Of a stretch of 64,000 bases of DNA, positions 53,281 through 61,789 are shown piece after piece. The notes under the pieces are model-generated. The model did not search any database. It was not told where the DNA came from and saw only the letters and a list, made by a program, of their open reading frames with translations. Numbering within the stretch: position 1 is the stretch's first letter; every line of letters starts with the position of its first letter. The stretch covers positions 186,001 through 250,000 of the forward strand of contig NZ_JADIKE010000034.1 in NCBI RefSeq assembly GCF_016904955.1. Reading direction: 5' to 3'. Source of the DNA: Dyella flava (lineage in GTDB: Bacteria > Pseudomonadota > Gammaproteobacteria > Xanthomonadales > Rhodanobacteraceae). The translations under genes were made by a program, and so were the position numbers.

Positions 53281-53771
53281 AACGCGCAGTACGTCGACAG
53301 CTCTGGCTGCTGATCGTGGTTGTCGCATTGCTCGCGGCGGCCTGGTCGCAGTTGCGCAGTGATCAACAGGACGCACCCGGCACGCTGCTACCGATCAAGC
53401 CCGATGCGATCACCCGTGTAGACCTGCAAGTCGGCCAGGCCCCCGCCGAACATTATGTGAAGCACGATGAACACTGGTGGCGGGTCGATCAAACCACGTC
53501 CACACGTGCCGATGATTTGCGCCTGGGCGAACTGGTGCGCATCGCCGCCGCACCGGTGCAAAACTGGACACCCGTGGATAGCTACGATCCGGCCAAGATT
53601 GGCCTGATGCCACCGCAGGCCAAGCTGGACCTGGACGGCCAGACGCTGCTTTTCGGCGGCATGACGGCCATCGGCCAGAATGCCTACGTGCAGGTTGGCC
53701 AGCGTGTAGGTATCGTTTCCCTGCGCTATATGCCGCGCTCGGCGCAAAGCCAGAACATCAAGGCGGAATGA
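53277..53771 (+). CDS. DUF4340-like membrane-anchored protein
   Basis: 164 aa with one N-terminal TM ([18 protein letters not shown]), then a soluble domain with repeated beta motifs ([31 protein letters not shown]). DUF4340 proteins follow GldG homologues in many genomes; this one is short for the family. It overlaps the upstream gene by 4 bp (ATGA) and ends 1 bp before mutM. Confidence 0.8.
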   Translation: MKRAVRRQLWLLIVVVALLAAAWSQLRSDQQDAPGTLLPIKPDAITRVDLQVGQAPAEHYVKHDEHWWRVDQTTSTRADDLRLGELVRIAAAPVQNWTPVDSYDPAKIGLMPPQAKLDLDGQTLLFGGMTAIGQNAYVQVGQRVGIVSLRYMPRSAQSQNIKAE

Positions 53772-53772
53772 G

Positions 53773-54600
53773 ATGCCTGAGTTGCCCGAGGTTGAAACCG
53801 CACGACGGGGCATTGCACCGTACCTGATCGGACGCCGCGTCGCAGGTGTCACGCTGCGCCGTGCAGACCTGCGTTGGCCTATTCCGGACGAAATCACCCA
53901 GTTGTTGCCGGGACAACGCATTGACGAAGTGGAGCGCCGCGCGAAGTACCTGCTGTTGCACACGCACGCCGGCAGCGCCCTGTTGCACTTGGGCATGACG
54001 GGTGTCTTGCGCGTACTTCCGCCTGATATCGCACCGGGCATTCACGATCATGTCGACATCGCACTTGAGCCTTTACAGGGTGAGCAGGCGCGCATCCTGC
54101 GCTTCACCGATCCGCGGCGTTTTGGCTGCCTGTTGTGGCAACCGCCCGGCACCACGCACGAATTGCTGGCCGGACTCGGCCCGGAGCCGCTCACCGATGC
54201 CTTCGATGGCGATCTGCTGTTCCGACGCTCGCGCGGACGCAAAGCTGCGGTGAAGCTGTTCCTGATGGATAACGCCATCGTGGTGGGGGTTGGAAATATC
54301 TATGCCAGCGAGGCGCTGTTCGCCGCCGGCATCGATCCACGGCGCGAAGCGGGTTCCGTATCCCGTCCGCGCTATCAACGTCTTGCAGGCGAGGTAAAGC
54401 GCATTCTTGCCTGGGCGATCGAACGCGGCGGCACCACGCTGCGTGATTTTCTCAATCCGGATGGCGCGCCCGGTTATTTCTTCCGCGAGTTGTTCGTCTA
54501 CGGACGCGAAGGCGATCCGTGCAAGGTGTGCGGCACGGCGATTCGACAAGCCGTCATCGGGCAGCGCTCGACGTTCTGGTGCCCGCGATGCCAGAAATAA
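53773..54600 (+). CDS. mutM: Formamidopyrimidine-DNA glycosylase (Fpg)
   Basis: 275 aa. The catalytic Pro follows the initiator Met ([13 protein letters not shown]), then Glu. The lesion-recognition loop, [13 protein letters not shown] helix, and C-terminal zinc finger C-x2-C...C-x2-C (CKVCG and CPRCQK) are all present. It excises 8-oxoguanine and related lesions. It appears to be the last gene of the ABC operon (1-bp gap). Confidence 0.97.
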   Translation: MPELPEVETARRGIAPYLIGRRVAGVTLRRADLRWPIPDEITQLLPGQRIDEVERRAKYLLLHTHAGSALLHLGMTGVLRVLPPDIAPGIHDHVDIALEPLQGEQARILRFTDPRRFGCLLWQPPGTTHELLAGLGPEPLTDAFDGDLLFRRSRGRKAAVKLFLMDNAIVVGVGNIYASEALFAAGIDPRREAGSVSRPRYQRLAGEVKRILAWAIERGGTTLRDFLNPDGAPGYFFRELFVYGREGDPCKVCGTAIRQAVIGQRSTFWCPRCQK

Positions 54601-54614
54601 CCGGAATGGGTTGG

Positions 54615-54700
54615 GTAGGTTGGGTTAGCGCAGCGTAACCCAACGGATCTTCATCGAAGCAACAAACATCGTTGGGTTACGCTGCGCTAACCCAACCTAC
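54615..54700. repeat. 86-bp palindromic element, copy 1
   Basis: Perfect 31-bp inverted arms (54615-54645 and 54670-54700; arm starts GTAGGTTGGGTTAGCGCAGC) around a 24-nt centre. A second copy lies at 59137-59222 and a minimal one at 35856-35883. It lies in the convergent gap after mutM and could act as a terminator. Confidence 0.9.
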
Positions 54701-54714
54701 GCACCTCTCTCCAC

Positions 54715-55491
54715 TCACTCTTCGCTCTGCGGCCAATAGAACGCAACGTAGGTGTTGTTGAACTGCGGATCGTCATATCCGCCGCCCAGCTCGGCCGTCA
54801 AACCACCGAAGATCCCGTCGACGTCCAGCGATTGCCCATGCTTGAAGTGCGCGCCCATCGCCTGCAATTCGACCAGGCGCTGGCACAGTGCGCCGGCGCG
54901 ATCGATTTGGGTTGCTGGCACATCATGCAGGCTGATATCGGGACGCCCGAACTTGCGCAAGCCGCGCGTATGAATCCACAGGCGATCGGAATCTTCTTCT
55001 TCATCGCGCAGAATCAGCACGTGATGGCGCAAGGGTGCGCCGTCCCTGATCAGATAACGTTGACGCCATTCGTCGGCACTGAACAGGGTGAGGATCTGCG
55101 GATCGAGAATCGCCACCCCGCCGATATCCAGCAAACCGGCCAGCACCCCGAACGTATCGCGCAGGTAGCCGGTATCCACACTGTCCTTGAAACGCCCGCG
55201 CAGCACCAGCACCTGCGGTGCTGCCACGGCTTTGTCGAAAGCTTCCGGGGCGTCGTTCTTGAACAGCTCGCCCAGCGCGCCTTTCAGAGGATACCCGTCC
55301 CAGTCGCGCAACACGTTGTTGTAGTGACTGGTCAGTTCCACTTCTTCCGGCAGGCCGTCGCTGCCGTATTGCGCAGACGGTACGCGGATCGGCTGGAAAT
55401 CGCCGAACACGTAGAACTGCACAATGATTTCCTCGTCGCTGGGCTGCCAATGCGGGCGCTGCCAGGCAGGGAAATAAAGCGGATTGCTCAT
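54715..55491 (-). CDS. Uncharacterised protein (possibly DUF4261-like)
   Basis: 258 aa, AAGGA 8 nt upstream. Acidic and soluble, with no signal peptide or helix. It opens with a Trp-rich segment (YFPAWQRPHWQPSDEE), continues with VLVLRGRFKDSVDTGYLRD and ILDPQILTLFSADEW, and carries LWIHTRGLRKFGRPDISLHDV. The region from ~115 recalls DUF4261 (GGVAILDPQ, then WIHTRG..KFGRPDI), but this is from memory. The small gap to tdk (24 bp) on the same strand suggests co-transcription. Function is unknown. Confidence 0.75.
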   Translation of the reverse strand: MSNPLYFPAWQRPHWQPSDEEIIVQFYVFGDFQPIRVPSAQYGSDGLPEEVELTSHYNNVLRDWDGYPLKGALGELFKNDAPEAFDKAVAAPQVLVLRGRFKDSVDTGYLRDTFGVLAGLLDIGGVAILDPQILTLFSADEWRQRYLIRDGAPLRHHVLILRDEEEDSDRLWIHTRGLRKFGRPDISLHDVPATQIDRAGALCQRLVELQAMGAHFKHGQSLDVDGIFGGLTAELGGGYDDPQFNNTYVAFYWPQSEE

Positions 55492-55515
55492 GGATGGGTC
55501 CTTGGGATGCTCTGA

Positions 55516-56148
55516 TCAGCGCTGGTCGTCCAGCGGCAGGCTGGGCTGTTGCAGTTCGATGCGGCCGCGCCCCTGGGTGATCTTCTTGAACTCGGCCCGG
55601 CTCACCGAGAGATAGCGTTCGTTGCCGCCAATCTCAACCTGCGGGCCTTCCGTGATGGCGCGGCCCTGCTCATCCACACGCACCACCATGGTGGCCTTGC
55701 GGCCGGTATGGCAGATGGTCTTGATCTCTTCCAGGCTGTCGGCCCAGGCCAGCAGGTAACGGCTGCCTTCGAACAGCTCGCCACGAAAATCGGTGCGCAG
55801 GCCGTAGGCCAACACCGGAATGTTCAGATTATCGACCACATCGGTGAGCTGCCAGACCTGCGCCTTGCTCAGGAACTGTGCCTCATCGACGAACACGCAA
55901 TGCAAGTCACCATGTGCCACGATATCCGCTTGCACCATGGCGTAGAGATCCGCATCGCCGCTGAAACGCATGGCCTCGGATTTCAGGCCGATACGCGACG
56001 CCACGATGCCTTCGCCGTAACGATTGTCCAGCGCCGGAGTAAGAATCAGCGTGCGCATGCCGCGCTCGTAATAGTTATAAGCGCTCTGCAGCAGATTGGT
56101 CGTCTTGCCGGCATTCATCGCCGAATAATAGAAATACAGCTTGGCCAT
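55516..56148 (-). CDS. tdk: Thymidine kinase (type II)
   Basis: 210 aa from ATG 56148, with GGGGA 4-5 nt upstream. P-loop [13 protein letters not shown]; Walker B/lid FVDEAQFLS with the catalytic Glu; substrate lasso [12 protein letters not shown]. It phosphorylates thymidine for salvage. The zinc site differs from the E. coli pattern: the first knuckle reads ICHTGRK (one Cys kept, the second Cys replaced) and the second reads SVSRAEF instead of SVCRKH, so zinc binding may be reduced or lost. Confidence 0.95.
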   Translation of the reverse strand: MAKLYFYYSAMNAGKTTNLLQSAYNYYERGMRTLILTPALDNRYGEGIVASRIGLKSEAMRFSGDADLYAMVQADIVAHGDLHCVFVDEAQFLSKAQVWQLTDVVDNLNIPVLAYGLRTDFRGELFEGSRYLLAWADSLEEIKTICHTGRKATMVVRVDEQGRAITEGPQVEIGGNERYLSVSRAEFKKITQGRGRIELQQPSLPLDDQR

Positions 56149-56409
56149 GGTCCCCACCGCACGGATGACTGCACATGGTACTGCCAATCGGGCGGGATTC
56201 AGCTTCGCCTCGACGGGCATGTCAGCGCAAGCCGACGAGATCAGGGTATTGAAATCCCGGTGCCGGCAACGGCACCAGACGCTAACATCCTGTCGACGCT
56301 CGAATAACCGTTTCGGGACGATTGCCCCGCCCCGCCCAGCCGCACATTCCCGCCACGCCGCTGCTACCATCATGCGCCGCGCTCCCGCGCATCACGCTCC
56401 ACCCCACGC

Positions 56410-58392
56410 ATGCTCAACCCCCAACAACTGGCCGCCGTCGAACACGTCGAAAGCCCGCTGCTGGTGCTCGCCGGCGCAGGTTCCGGCAAGACGTCCGTGA
56501 TCACGCAAAAGATCGCGCACCTGGTGCAGCGGCGTAAGCTGCCCGCCTCCAAGATCGCGGCAATCACCTTCACCAACAAGGCCGCGCGCGAAATGCGCGA
56601 GCGTGTCAGCAAGCTGGTGAGCGCGGAAGATGCCCAGGCGTTGACCGTGTGCACCTTCCACGCGCTGGGTCTGAAGTTCCTGCAGATGGAGCATGAACGC
56701 GCCGGTCTGCGCCGCGGCTTTTCCGTGCTGGATGCGGATGACAGCGAAAACATCGTCAAGGAACTCGCACCGAAAGGCGCCAAGCCGGATGTCTTGTTCG
56801 GCATTCGCAATCTGCTCAGCCGCGCCAAGAACAGCGGGCTGTCGCCGGAAGAGGCGCTGGCTGCCGCACGCAGTCCGCGTGAGCTGGATGCCGCGACCAT
56901 CTACCAGATGTACCAGCAGCGTCTTGCGGCGTTCAACGCCGTTGACTTCGATGACCTGATCCGCCTGCCGCTGCGCATCCTTGAGAACGACGAGGAGTGC
57001 CGCAACGGCTGGCGCGAACGCCTGCGCTATCTGCTGGTGGATGAATACCAGGACACCAACGACGCACAGTACCGTTTGCTGAAGGCGCTATCCGGTGAAC
57101 GCGGGCATTTCACCTGCGTCGGTGATGACGATCAGTCGATCTATGCCTGGCGCGGCGCCAATCCGGAAAACATCGATCAGCTTGGCAAGGACTGGCCGAA
57201 CCTGCGCGTGATCAAGCTGGAGCAGAACTACCGTTGTGGCAAGCGCATCCTTCGCTCCGCGAACCAGCTGATTGCCAACAATCCGCATCTGCACACCAAG
57301 AAGCTGTGGAGCGAGCACCCGGAAGGCGCGCCGATCCGCGTGATCGAGTGCAAGGACAACGAGCACGAAGCCGAGCGCATCGCGGGCATGGCCGCCACCC
57401 TGGCCGAAAAACACAAAGTGCGCTGGCACGACATGGCCATTCTTTATCGCGGCAACTTCCAGGCGCGTCCGCTGGAAAAAGCGCTGCGGCTGGCACGCGT
57501 GCCTTATCACCTTACCGGCGCGCTGTCCTTCCTCGACCGCGCGGAGGTGAAGGATCTGCTTTGCTATCTGCGTCTGCTTACCAACCCGAGCGACGACGCC
57601 GCCTTCCTGCGCGTGGTGAATGTGCCGAAGCGCGAAGTCGGCGCCACCACGCTGGAAAAGCTCGGCCAGATTGCACAAACACGGCACTGCTCGCTGCTTG
57701 AAGCCACACGTAGCGATAGCGTGCTGCGCCAGCTAAGCCCGCGCCCTGCTGCGGCGCTCGCTTCGTTCTCCGATCTGCTCGATGAACTGCGCAGCGCCTC
57801 GCTGCACGAAAGCGCGGCCGACCTGGTCGACCGCGTGCTGACCCGCACCAACTATGCCGCGCACATTGCGACGGGCACCACGGACGCCGCCTTGCGCGAC
57901 CGTCGCCTGGGAAACCTGCGCGAATTGGCCGACTGGTTCCGCGCCATGCAGAAGGGTGGCAACAGCGCCGGCGACCTCGCGTCGCAGCTCGCCCTGCTCA
58001 GCCATGCCGATCGCGACGAGCCCGGCAATGCGCTGCGCATGATGACCTTGCACGCCGCCAAAGGCCTGGAATTCCGCTTCGTGTTTATCGTCGGCTGCGA
58101 GGAAGGCACGCTGCCGCATGACGGCGCCATCGACGAAGGCCGTACCGACGAGGAACGCCGCCTGATGTACGTAGGCATCACGCGCGCAAAGGAATTGCTG
58201 ACGCTGTCCTGGTCGTCCAAGAGCAAGCGCTACGGTGAAGTGCACAGCAACCAGCCCAGCCGTTTCCTGCATGAATTGCCGCAGGACGATCTGCACTGGG
58301 AGGGCAAGGATCTGGAAGCCGACAAGGAAGCGGTCCGCGAAACGGCCGAGTCGCACATGGCAAAGATTGCCGCGATGCTTGCCGGCAACTGA
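56410..58392 (+). CDS. rep: ATP-dependent DNA helicase Rep (UvrD/Rep family)
   Basis: 660 aa, close to E. coli Rep (673). Superfamily 1A motifs: I GAGSGKTSVI, Ia ITFTNKAAREM, II VDEYQDTND, III DDDQSIYAWRGA, IV LEQNYRC, V TLHAAKGLEFRFVF, VI RRLMYVGITRAKE. A 3'-5' helicase that helps replication forks past bound proteins. Lies divergent from tdk. Confidence 0.96.
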   Translation: MLNPQQLAAVEHVESPLLVLAGAGSGKTSVITQKIAHLVQRRKLPASKIAAITFTNKAAREMRERVSKLVSAEDAQALTVCTFHALGLKFLQMEHERAGLRRGFSVLDADDSENIVKELAPKGAKPDVLFGIRNLLSRAKNSGLSPEEALAAARSPRELDAATIYQMYQQRLAAFNAVDFDDLIRLPLRILENDEECRNGWRERLRYLLVDEYQDTNDAQYRLLKALSGERGHFTCVGDDDQSIYAWRGANPENIDQLGKDWPNLRVIKLEQNYRCGKRILRSANQLIANNPHLHTKKLWSEHPEGAPIRVIECKDNEHEAERIAGMAATLAEKHKVRWHDMAILYRGNFQARPLEKALRLARVPYHLTGALSFLDRAEVKDLLCYLRLLTNPSDDAAFLRVVNVPKREVGATTLEKLGQIAQTRHCSLLEATRSDSVLRQLSPRPAAALASFSDLLDELRSASLHESAADLVDRVLTRTNYAAHIATGTTDAALRDRRLGNLRELADWFRAMQKGGNSAGDLASQLALLSHADRDEPGNALRMMTLHAAKGLEFRFVFIVGCEEGTLPHDGAIDEGRTDEERRLMYVGITRAKELLTLSWSSKSKRYGEVHSNQPSRFLHELPQDDLHWEGKDLEADKEAVRETAESHMAKIAAMLAGN

Positions 58393-58401
58393 GATCAAGA
58401 C

Positions 58402-59106
58402 ATGACCAACCACGGCTTCCCGGACGAACAACGCGAAGGACTGTACCGCGCCATTCGCGAACGCCGTGACGTGCGCTCGCAATTCCTGCCCGATCCGATC
58501 GCACCGCAGATATTGGCGCGCTTGCTGCAGGCAGCACATCTGGCACCTTCGGTTGGTTTTATGCAGCCGTGGGATTTCCTGGTGATCGACAGCATCGAGA
58601 TCAAGCGCGCGGTCAAGACGCTGTATGAGCAGGCCAACGCCGATGCGGCCAACAACTATTCCGGCGACCGCGCCGCGCAATATCGGCGCTTGAAGCTGGA
58701 GGGCATCGTCGACAGCCCCATCAATCTGTGCATCACCTGCGACCGCCAGCGTGGTGGCCCGCACGTGCTGGGCCGCAACACCATGCTGGAGACCGATCTG
58801 TTCAGCACCTGCCTGGCCGTACAGAACCTGTGGCTGGCGGCGCGCGCCGAGGGTATCGGCGTAGGTTGGGTGAGCATTGTCGATCCGGCGCTGCTGGCGG
58901 AAACGCTCAAGCTGCCCGCGCACGTGCAGCCCGTGGCTTATCTGTGCCTGGGTTATGTCAGCGAATTTCTGCCCAAGCCGGAGCTGGAAATCGCCGGCTG
59001 GCGTTCGCGTCTGCCGCTGGAACAGCTGCTGCATGGCAATACCTGGGACGGCCAGATCGAAGACGATGCCCTGCTATCAGCCGTGCGCAATCCCCACGAT
59101 ACTTGA
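58402..59106 (+). CDS. bluB: 5,6-dimethylbenzimidazole synthase
   Basis: 234 aa, nitroreductase-like FMN fold. BluB-type segments: IRERRDVRSQFLPDPI near the N-terminus, LLQAAHLAPSVGFMQPW (FMN site with the conserved Asp/Ser region), and ARAEGIGVGWVSIVDP. It fragments FMNH2 to the lower ligand of cobalamin. No other cobamide genes lie in the window. 9 bp after rep, possibly co-transcribed. Confidence 0.9.
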   Translation: MTNHGFPDEQREGLYRAIRERRDVRSQFLPDPIAPQILARLLQAAHLAPSVGFMQPWDFLVIDSIEIKRAVKTLYEQANADAANNYSGDRAAQYRRLKLEGIVDSPINLCITCDRQRGGPHVLGRNTMLETDLFSTCLAVQNLWLAARAEGIGVGWVSIVDPALLAETLKLPAHVQPVAYLCLGYVSEFLPKPELEIAGWRSRLPLEQLLHGNTWDGQIEDDALLSAVRNPHDT

Positions 59107-59136
59107 CGCACAACCGCGCAAGTTCGAGTAGGTTGG

Positions 59137-59222
59137 GTAGGTTGGGTTAGCGCAGCGTAACCCAACGGAACTCCATCGAAGCGACAACCATCGTTGGGTT
59201 ACGCTGCGCTAACCCAACCTAC
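59137..59222. repeat. 86-bp palindromic element, copy 2
   Basis: Arms 59137-59167 and 59192-59222 are perfect 31-bp inverted repeats identical to those at 54615; the 24-nt centre is similar (CCATCGAAGCGACA). It lies in the convergent gap between bluB and the AI-2E permease gene. Confidence 0.9.
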
Positions 59223-59242
59223 CCGACCTACAGTGAGTGCGG

Positions 59243-60262
59243 TCAGATAAGTCCTTCCGATTCCAGCTCGCTCTTCAGATACGCATAGTAGATCGGCGCC
59301 GCAATCACGCCGGACAAGCCAAACGCCGCTTCCATCACCAGCATCGCCACCAGCAATTCCCACGCGCGCGCACGGATCTGCGTGCCGATGATGCGCGCGT
59401 TGAGGAAATACTCGAGCTTGTGGATCACGATCAAAAAGCCGAGCGACGCCGCGGCCACCCAGACCGATATCGACAAACCGGCGATGGTCACCAAGGTGTT
59501 CGAAATCAGGTTGCCGATCACCGGCAGCAAACCGGCCAGAAAAGTGATGACCACCAGCGTCTTGGCAAAGGGCACATAGATACCCAGCAAAGGCAGGACA
59601 CCCAGCAGGAAGACGGCCGTCGCCGCGGTATTGATCAACGAAATCTTGATCTGCGCGAAAACGATGTTGCGGAATCCTTCGGCCAGATGCTGGCAGCGCT
59701 CGCCCAACGCACTGGCCAGCGGTCCGACCTGATGCGGTGGACGCGCGCGATTGAGCGCCATCAACGCCCCCAGCACCATGCCGATGATGATGCGCACCAG
59801 CACACGCGCGGTTTCCTTGCCGATGTTCTGCAGGCCCATCGCATGCTTGCGGGTCAGGTTCAGTGCCATCACGCGCAGCTCATCCACGCTGTCCGGCAGC
59901 CAGTTGGTAGTGCTTGCCGGCAGTTGCTCACGTGCTTTTTCCACCAGCGGCATCAACTGTTGTTGCCACAACAGATCCGGATCGCCCATTTCCCGGCGGA
60001 AAAAACTCACCAGCCACACCACCAGCAAAGTAAGCAGGCCCACGACAATGGCGCCCAGCACCGTTACAACCACCAGCCGCGCACGTTCGCCGGAAATGCG
60101 GCGCCCCAGCAACGGTGTCATGACGTGCACCAATTCGTACACCAGCAAGCCCGCAAGCAGCGCGGGCAGCAAATGCAGGAGCAGCACCATCAACAACGCC
60201 AACGCAGCCAGGACATAGCTGGTCATGCGAATAGCGCGGTTGGAATCGTGAAATACGGGCAC
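59243..60262 (-). CDS. AI-2E family (PerM-type) transporter
   Basis: 339 aa from a GTG with AGGT upstream; ATG at 60226 is an alternative. Eight hydrophobic segments, paired at the N-terminus (SYVLAALALLMVLLLHLLPALL), with a central amphipathic region and the family-typical AQIKISLINTAATAVF and C-terminal LLVAMLVMEAAFGLSGVIAAPI. The family includes TqsA and Na+(Li+)/H+ antiporters; the substrate cannot be assigned here. Confidence 0.88.
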   Translation of the reverse strand: MPVFHDSNRAIRMTSYVLAALALLMVLLLHLLPALLAGLLVYELVHVMTPLLGRRISGERARLVVVTVLGAIVVGLLTLLVVWLVSFFRREMGDPDLLWQQQLMPLVEKAREQLPASTTNWLPDSVDELRVMALNLTRKHAMGLQNIGKETARVLVRIIIGMVLGALMALNRARPPHQVGPLASALGERCQHLAEGFRNIVFAQIKISLINTAATAVFLLGVLPLLGIYVPFAKTLVVITFLAGLLPVIGNLISNTLVTIAGLSISVWVAAASLGFLIVIHKLEYFLNARIIGTQIRARAWELLVAMLVMEAAFGLSGVIAAPIYYAYLKSELESEGLI

Positions 60263-60394
60263 GTGGGTGACCTATGGCATCCTTGATACCGGCAAGTCTG
60301 TCATAAACTTAGACGATGCTCTGCGGACGCCGCCTTCTTCGTCACGCATTGACTGATAAAAATATCAATAACTTAGATATCCATACTTAAAGTG

Positions 60395-60423
60395 TTGCAT
60401 GAAGTTTGGCAGGCCCGTATCAT
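60395..60423 (+). promoter_or_regulatory. Strong sigma-70-type promoter of candidate sRNA
   Basis: TTGCAT (60395-60400), exactly 17 bp, TATCAT (60418-60423), in an AT-rich approach. It predicts a transcript start near 60430. Confidence 0.6.
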
Positions 60424-60429
60424 GGGCCC

Positions 60430-60531
60430 CGCCGAATCCTGCTGACCTCCAAATACTGCGGGCAACGGCCATTTCCCTTCCGGCAATGCCGGCATCACCC
60501 CGCGAGGCCCAACGCCCGTGGGGTTTTCTTT
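60430..60531 (+). ncRNA. Candidate ~100-nt small RNA
   Basis: Between a good promoter and a Rho-independent terminator (stem CCCCGCG at 60498-60504 with CGTGGGG at 60517-60523, then TTTTCTTT) there is no credible ORF or Shine-Dalgarno. The interior includes the hairpin CCGGCAATGCCGG (60480-60492). It does not match 4.5S, 6S or tmRNA as I know them. It could also be the terminated leader of the lipoprotein gene at 60658. Confidence 0.5.
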
Positions 60532-60532
60532 A

Positions 60533-60586
60533 TAGAGCCTGTCCCCTTACCAGTACGATCTACGTGCCGACATGAGACAGGCTCTA
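60533..60586. other. 11-bp inverted repeat with long loop
   Basis: TAGAGCCTGTC (60533-60543) and its complement GACAGGCTCTA (60576-60586), 32-nt loop. It directly follows the sRNA terminator and lies in the 5' region of the lipoprotein gene; it may be a regulatory hairpin or a small repeat remnant. Confidence 0.5.
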
Positions 60587-60657
60587 AGATGCAGCGCGGC
60601 GCCACCTCCGCCGCAGGCCTACACGGGCCGCCACCGCCCTCCCATGTGAGAGATTTC

Positions 60658-61632
60658 ATGCGTTTTCAGACACTTGGCCGTAGCCTGCTGGTTCTGGCGA
60701 TGCTCATGCTGGTCGCTTGCCATAAAAAGGAAGAGACCGCAGGACCACCCGGCGGCGCCACACCGGAAGCGGCCGTGCAGCAGTCGGCAGCCCTGATCAA
60801 AGCCGGTGACTTCAATGGATTCTGGCAGCATGCCCTGCCGCCGGCCGACTACAGCACCCTGAAGGCCGACTGGAAACTGCAGCGCGCCAACCTGCCGCCA
60901 ATCACCGACCAGGACCGCGCCCGCTTCACCCTGGCCATCCAGCAGCTCACCGCCCCCAATGCGGAAACCACCCTGTACGACCAGCTCCAGCCCAAGCTGG
61001 CGCAGATGGAAGAGCAATATCACGACCAGTTGCCGGTCATGATCGGCATCGGCCAGGCCATCCTCACCACCGGCATCACGCAGAACAAGACCATGTCGGA
61101 AAACCAGAAGCAGCAGGCCCGCGATGCACTCAACGTGCTGCTGCCCTGGGCCCAGCAAACGCCCTGGTTCGATCAGGACAAGGCCAAGCAAGGGGTTGGC
61201 GTGATTGTCGCGACCGCCCGCCAGCTCAACCTGAAGAGCCCGGACCAGCTGGAGAGCATGGATTTCAACACCGCCATGCAACAGTATTCGATCGCCTGGG
61301 GTGGCGTGAAAAAACTGCTGCTGATCTACGGCCTGTCGATTGACGACACGTTGGATTCGGTAAAGGTCACCACGATCGGCATCGACCACGGCAACGCGCA
61401 TGTGAAGATCGACTACACCCTGCTCGGCAAATCGCTGAGCACCGATTCGCAGCTGGTGCTGGTCGAGGGCCGCTGGTACAACCAAGAGCTGATCAACAGC
61501 GTCCATGCCCAGCACGAGCAGTTACTGCATCCACCAGCACCGGCAGTGAGCGGTAGCGCCCCGACGCCGGCCGCCAGCACGCAGGTACCGCCCGCTAGTT
61601 CGTCGGTGGGCAATGCCGTAGCGAAACCATAG
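60658..61632 (+). CDS. Uncharacterised lipoprotein
   Basis: 324 aa from ATG 60658. Signal peptide with lipobox LMLVAC (lipid-modified Cys21). The mature part starts with a Pro/Gly linker, then EAAVQQSAALIKAGDFNGFWQHALPP, then a mostly helical domain with two repeated 'QQ/QAR' amphipathic stretches and a C-terminal beta domain (VTTIGIDHGNAHVKIDYTLLG). The Ala/Pro/Ser tail is disordered. No family is recognised. It lies 160 bp upstream of plsB, same strand. Confidence 0.78.
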   Translation: MRFQTLGRSLLVLAMLMLVACHKKEETAGPPGGATPEAAVQQSAALIKAGDFNGFWQHALPPADYSTLKADWKLQRANLPPITDQDRARFTLAIQQLTAPNAETTLYDQLQPKLAQMEEQYHDQLPVMIGIGQAILTTGITQNKTMSENQKQQARDALNVLLPWAQQTPWFDQDKAKQGVGVIVATARQLNLKSPDQLESMDFNTAMQQYSIAWGGVKKLLLIYGLSIDDTLDSVKVTTIGIDHGNAHVKIDYTLLGKSLSTDSQLVLVEGRWYNQELINSVHAQHEQLLHPPAPAVSGSAPTPAASTQVPPASSSVGNAVAKP

Positions 61633-61789
61633 CCATGCCGCGCGTCAGCCTCGATGCCTCAGCAGCAGCGCACGTCATTCCGGCACAGACCGGAACGACG
61701 GTGCGGCAAGATCTGCGGCTCGGGCAAGAACACCGGCAAAAATCGCCTTCACACACCGATCACAGGCGCCAATCCGCTAACGATAGAAT

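Noticed and set aside
60430..60531. 4.5S, 6S or tmRNA identity for the candidate sRNA
   Set aside because: Neither strand shows the conserved SRP tetraloop/asymmetric-loop sequence, a 6S-type long bulged helix, or tRNA-like ends.
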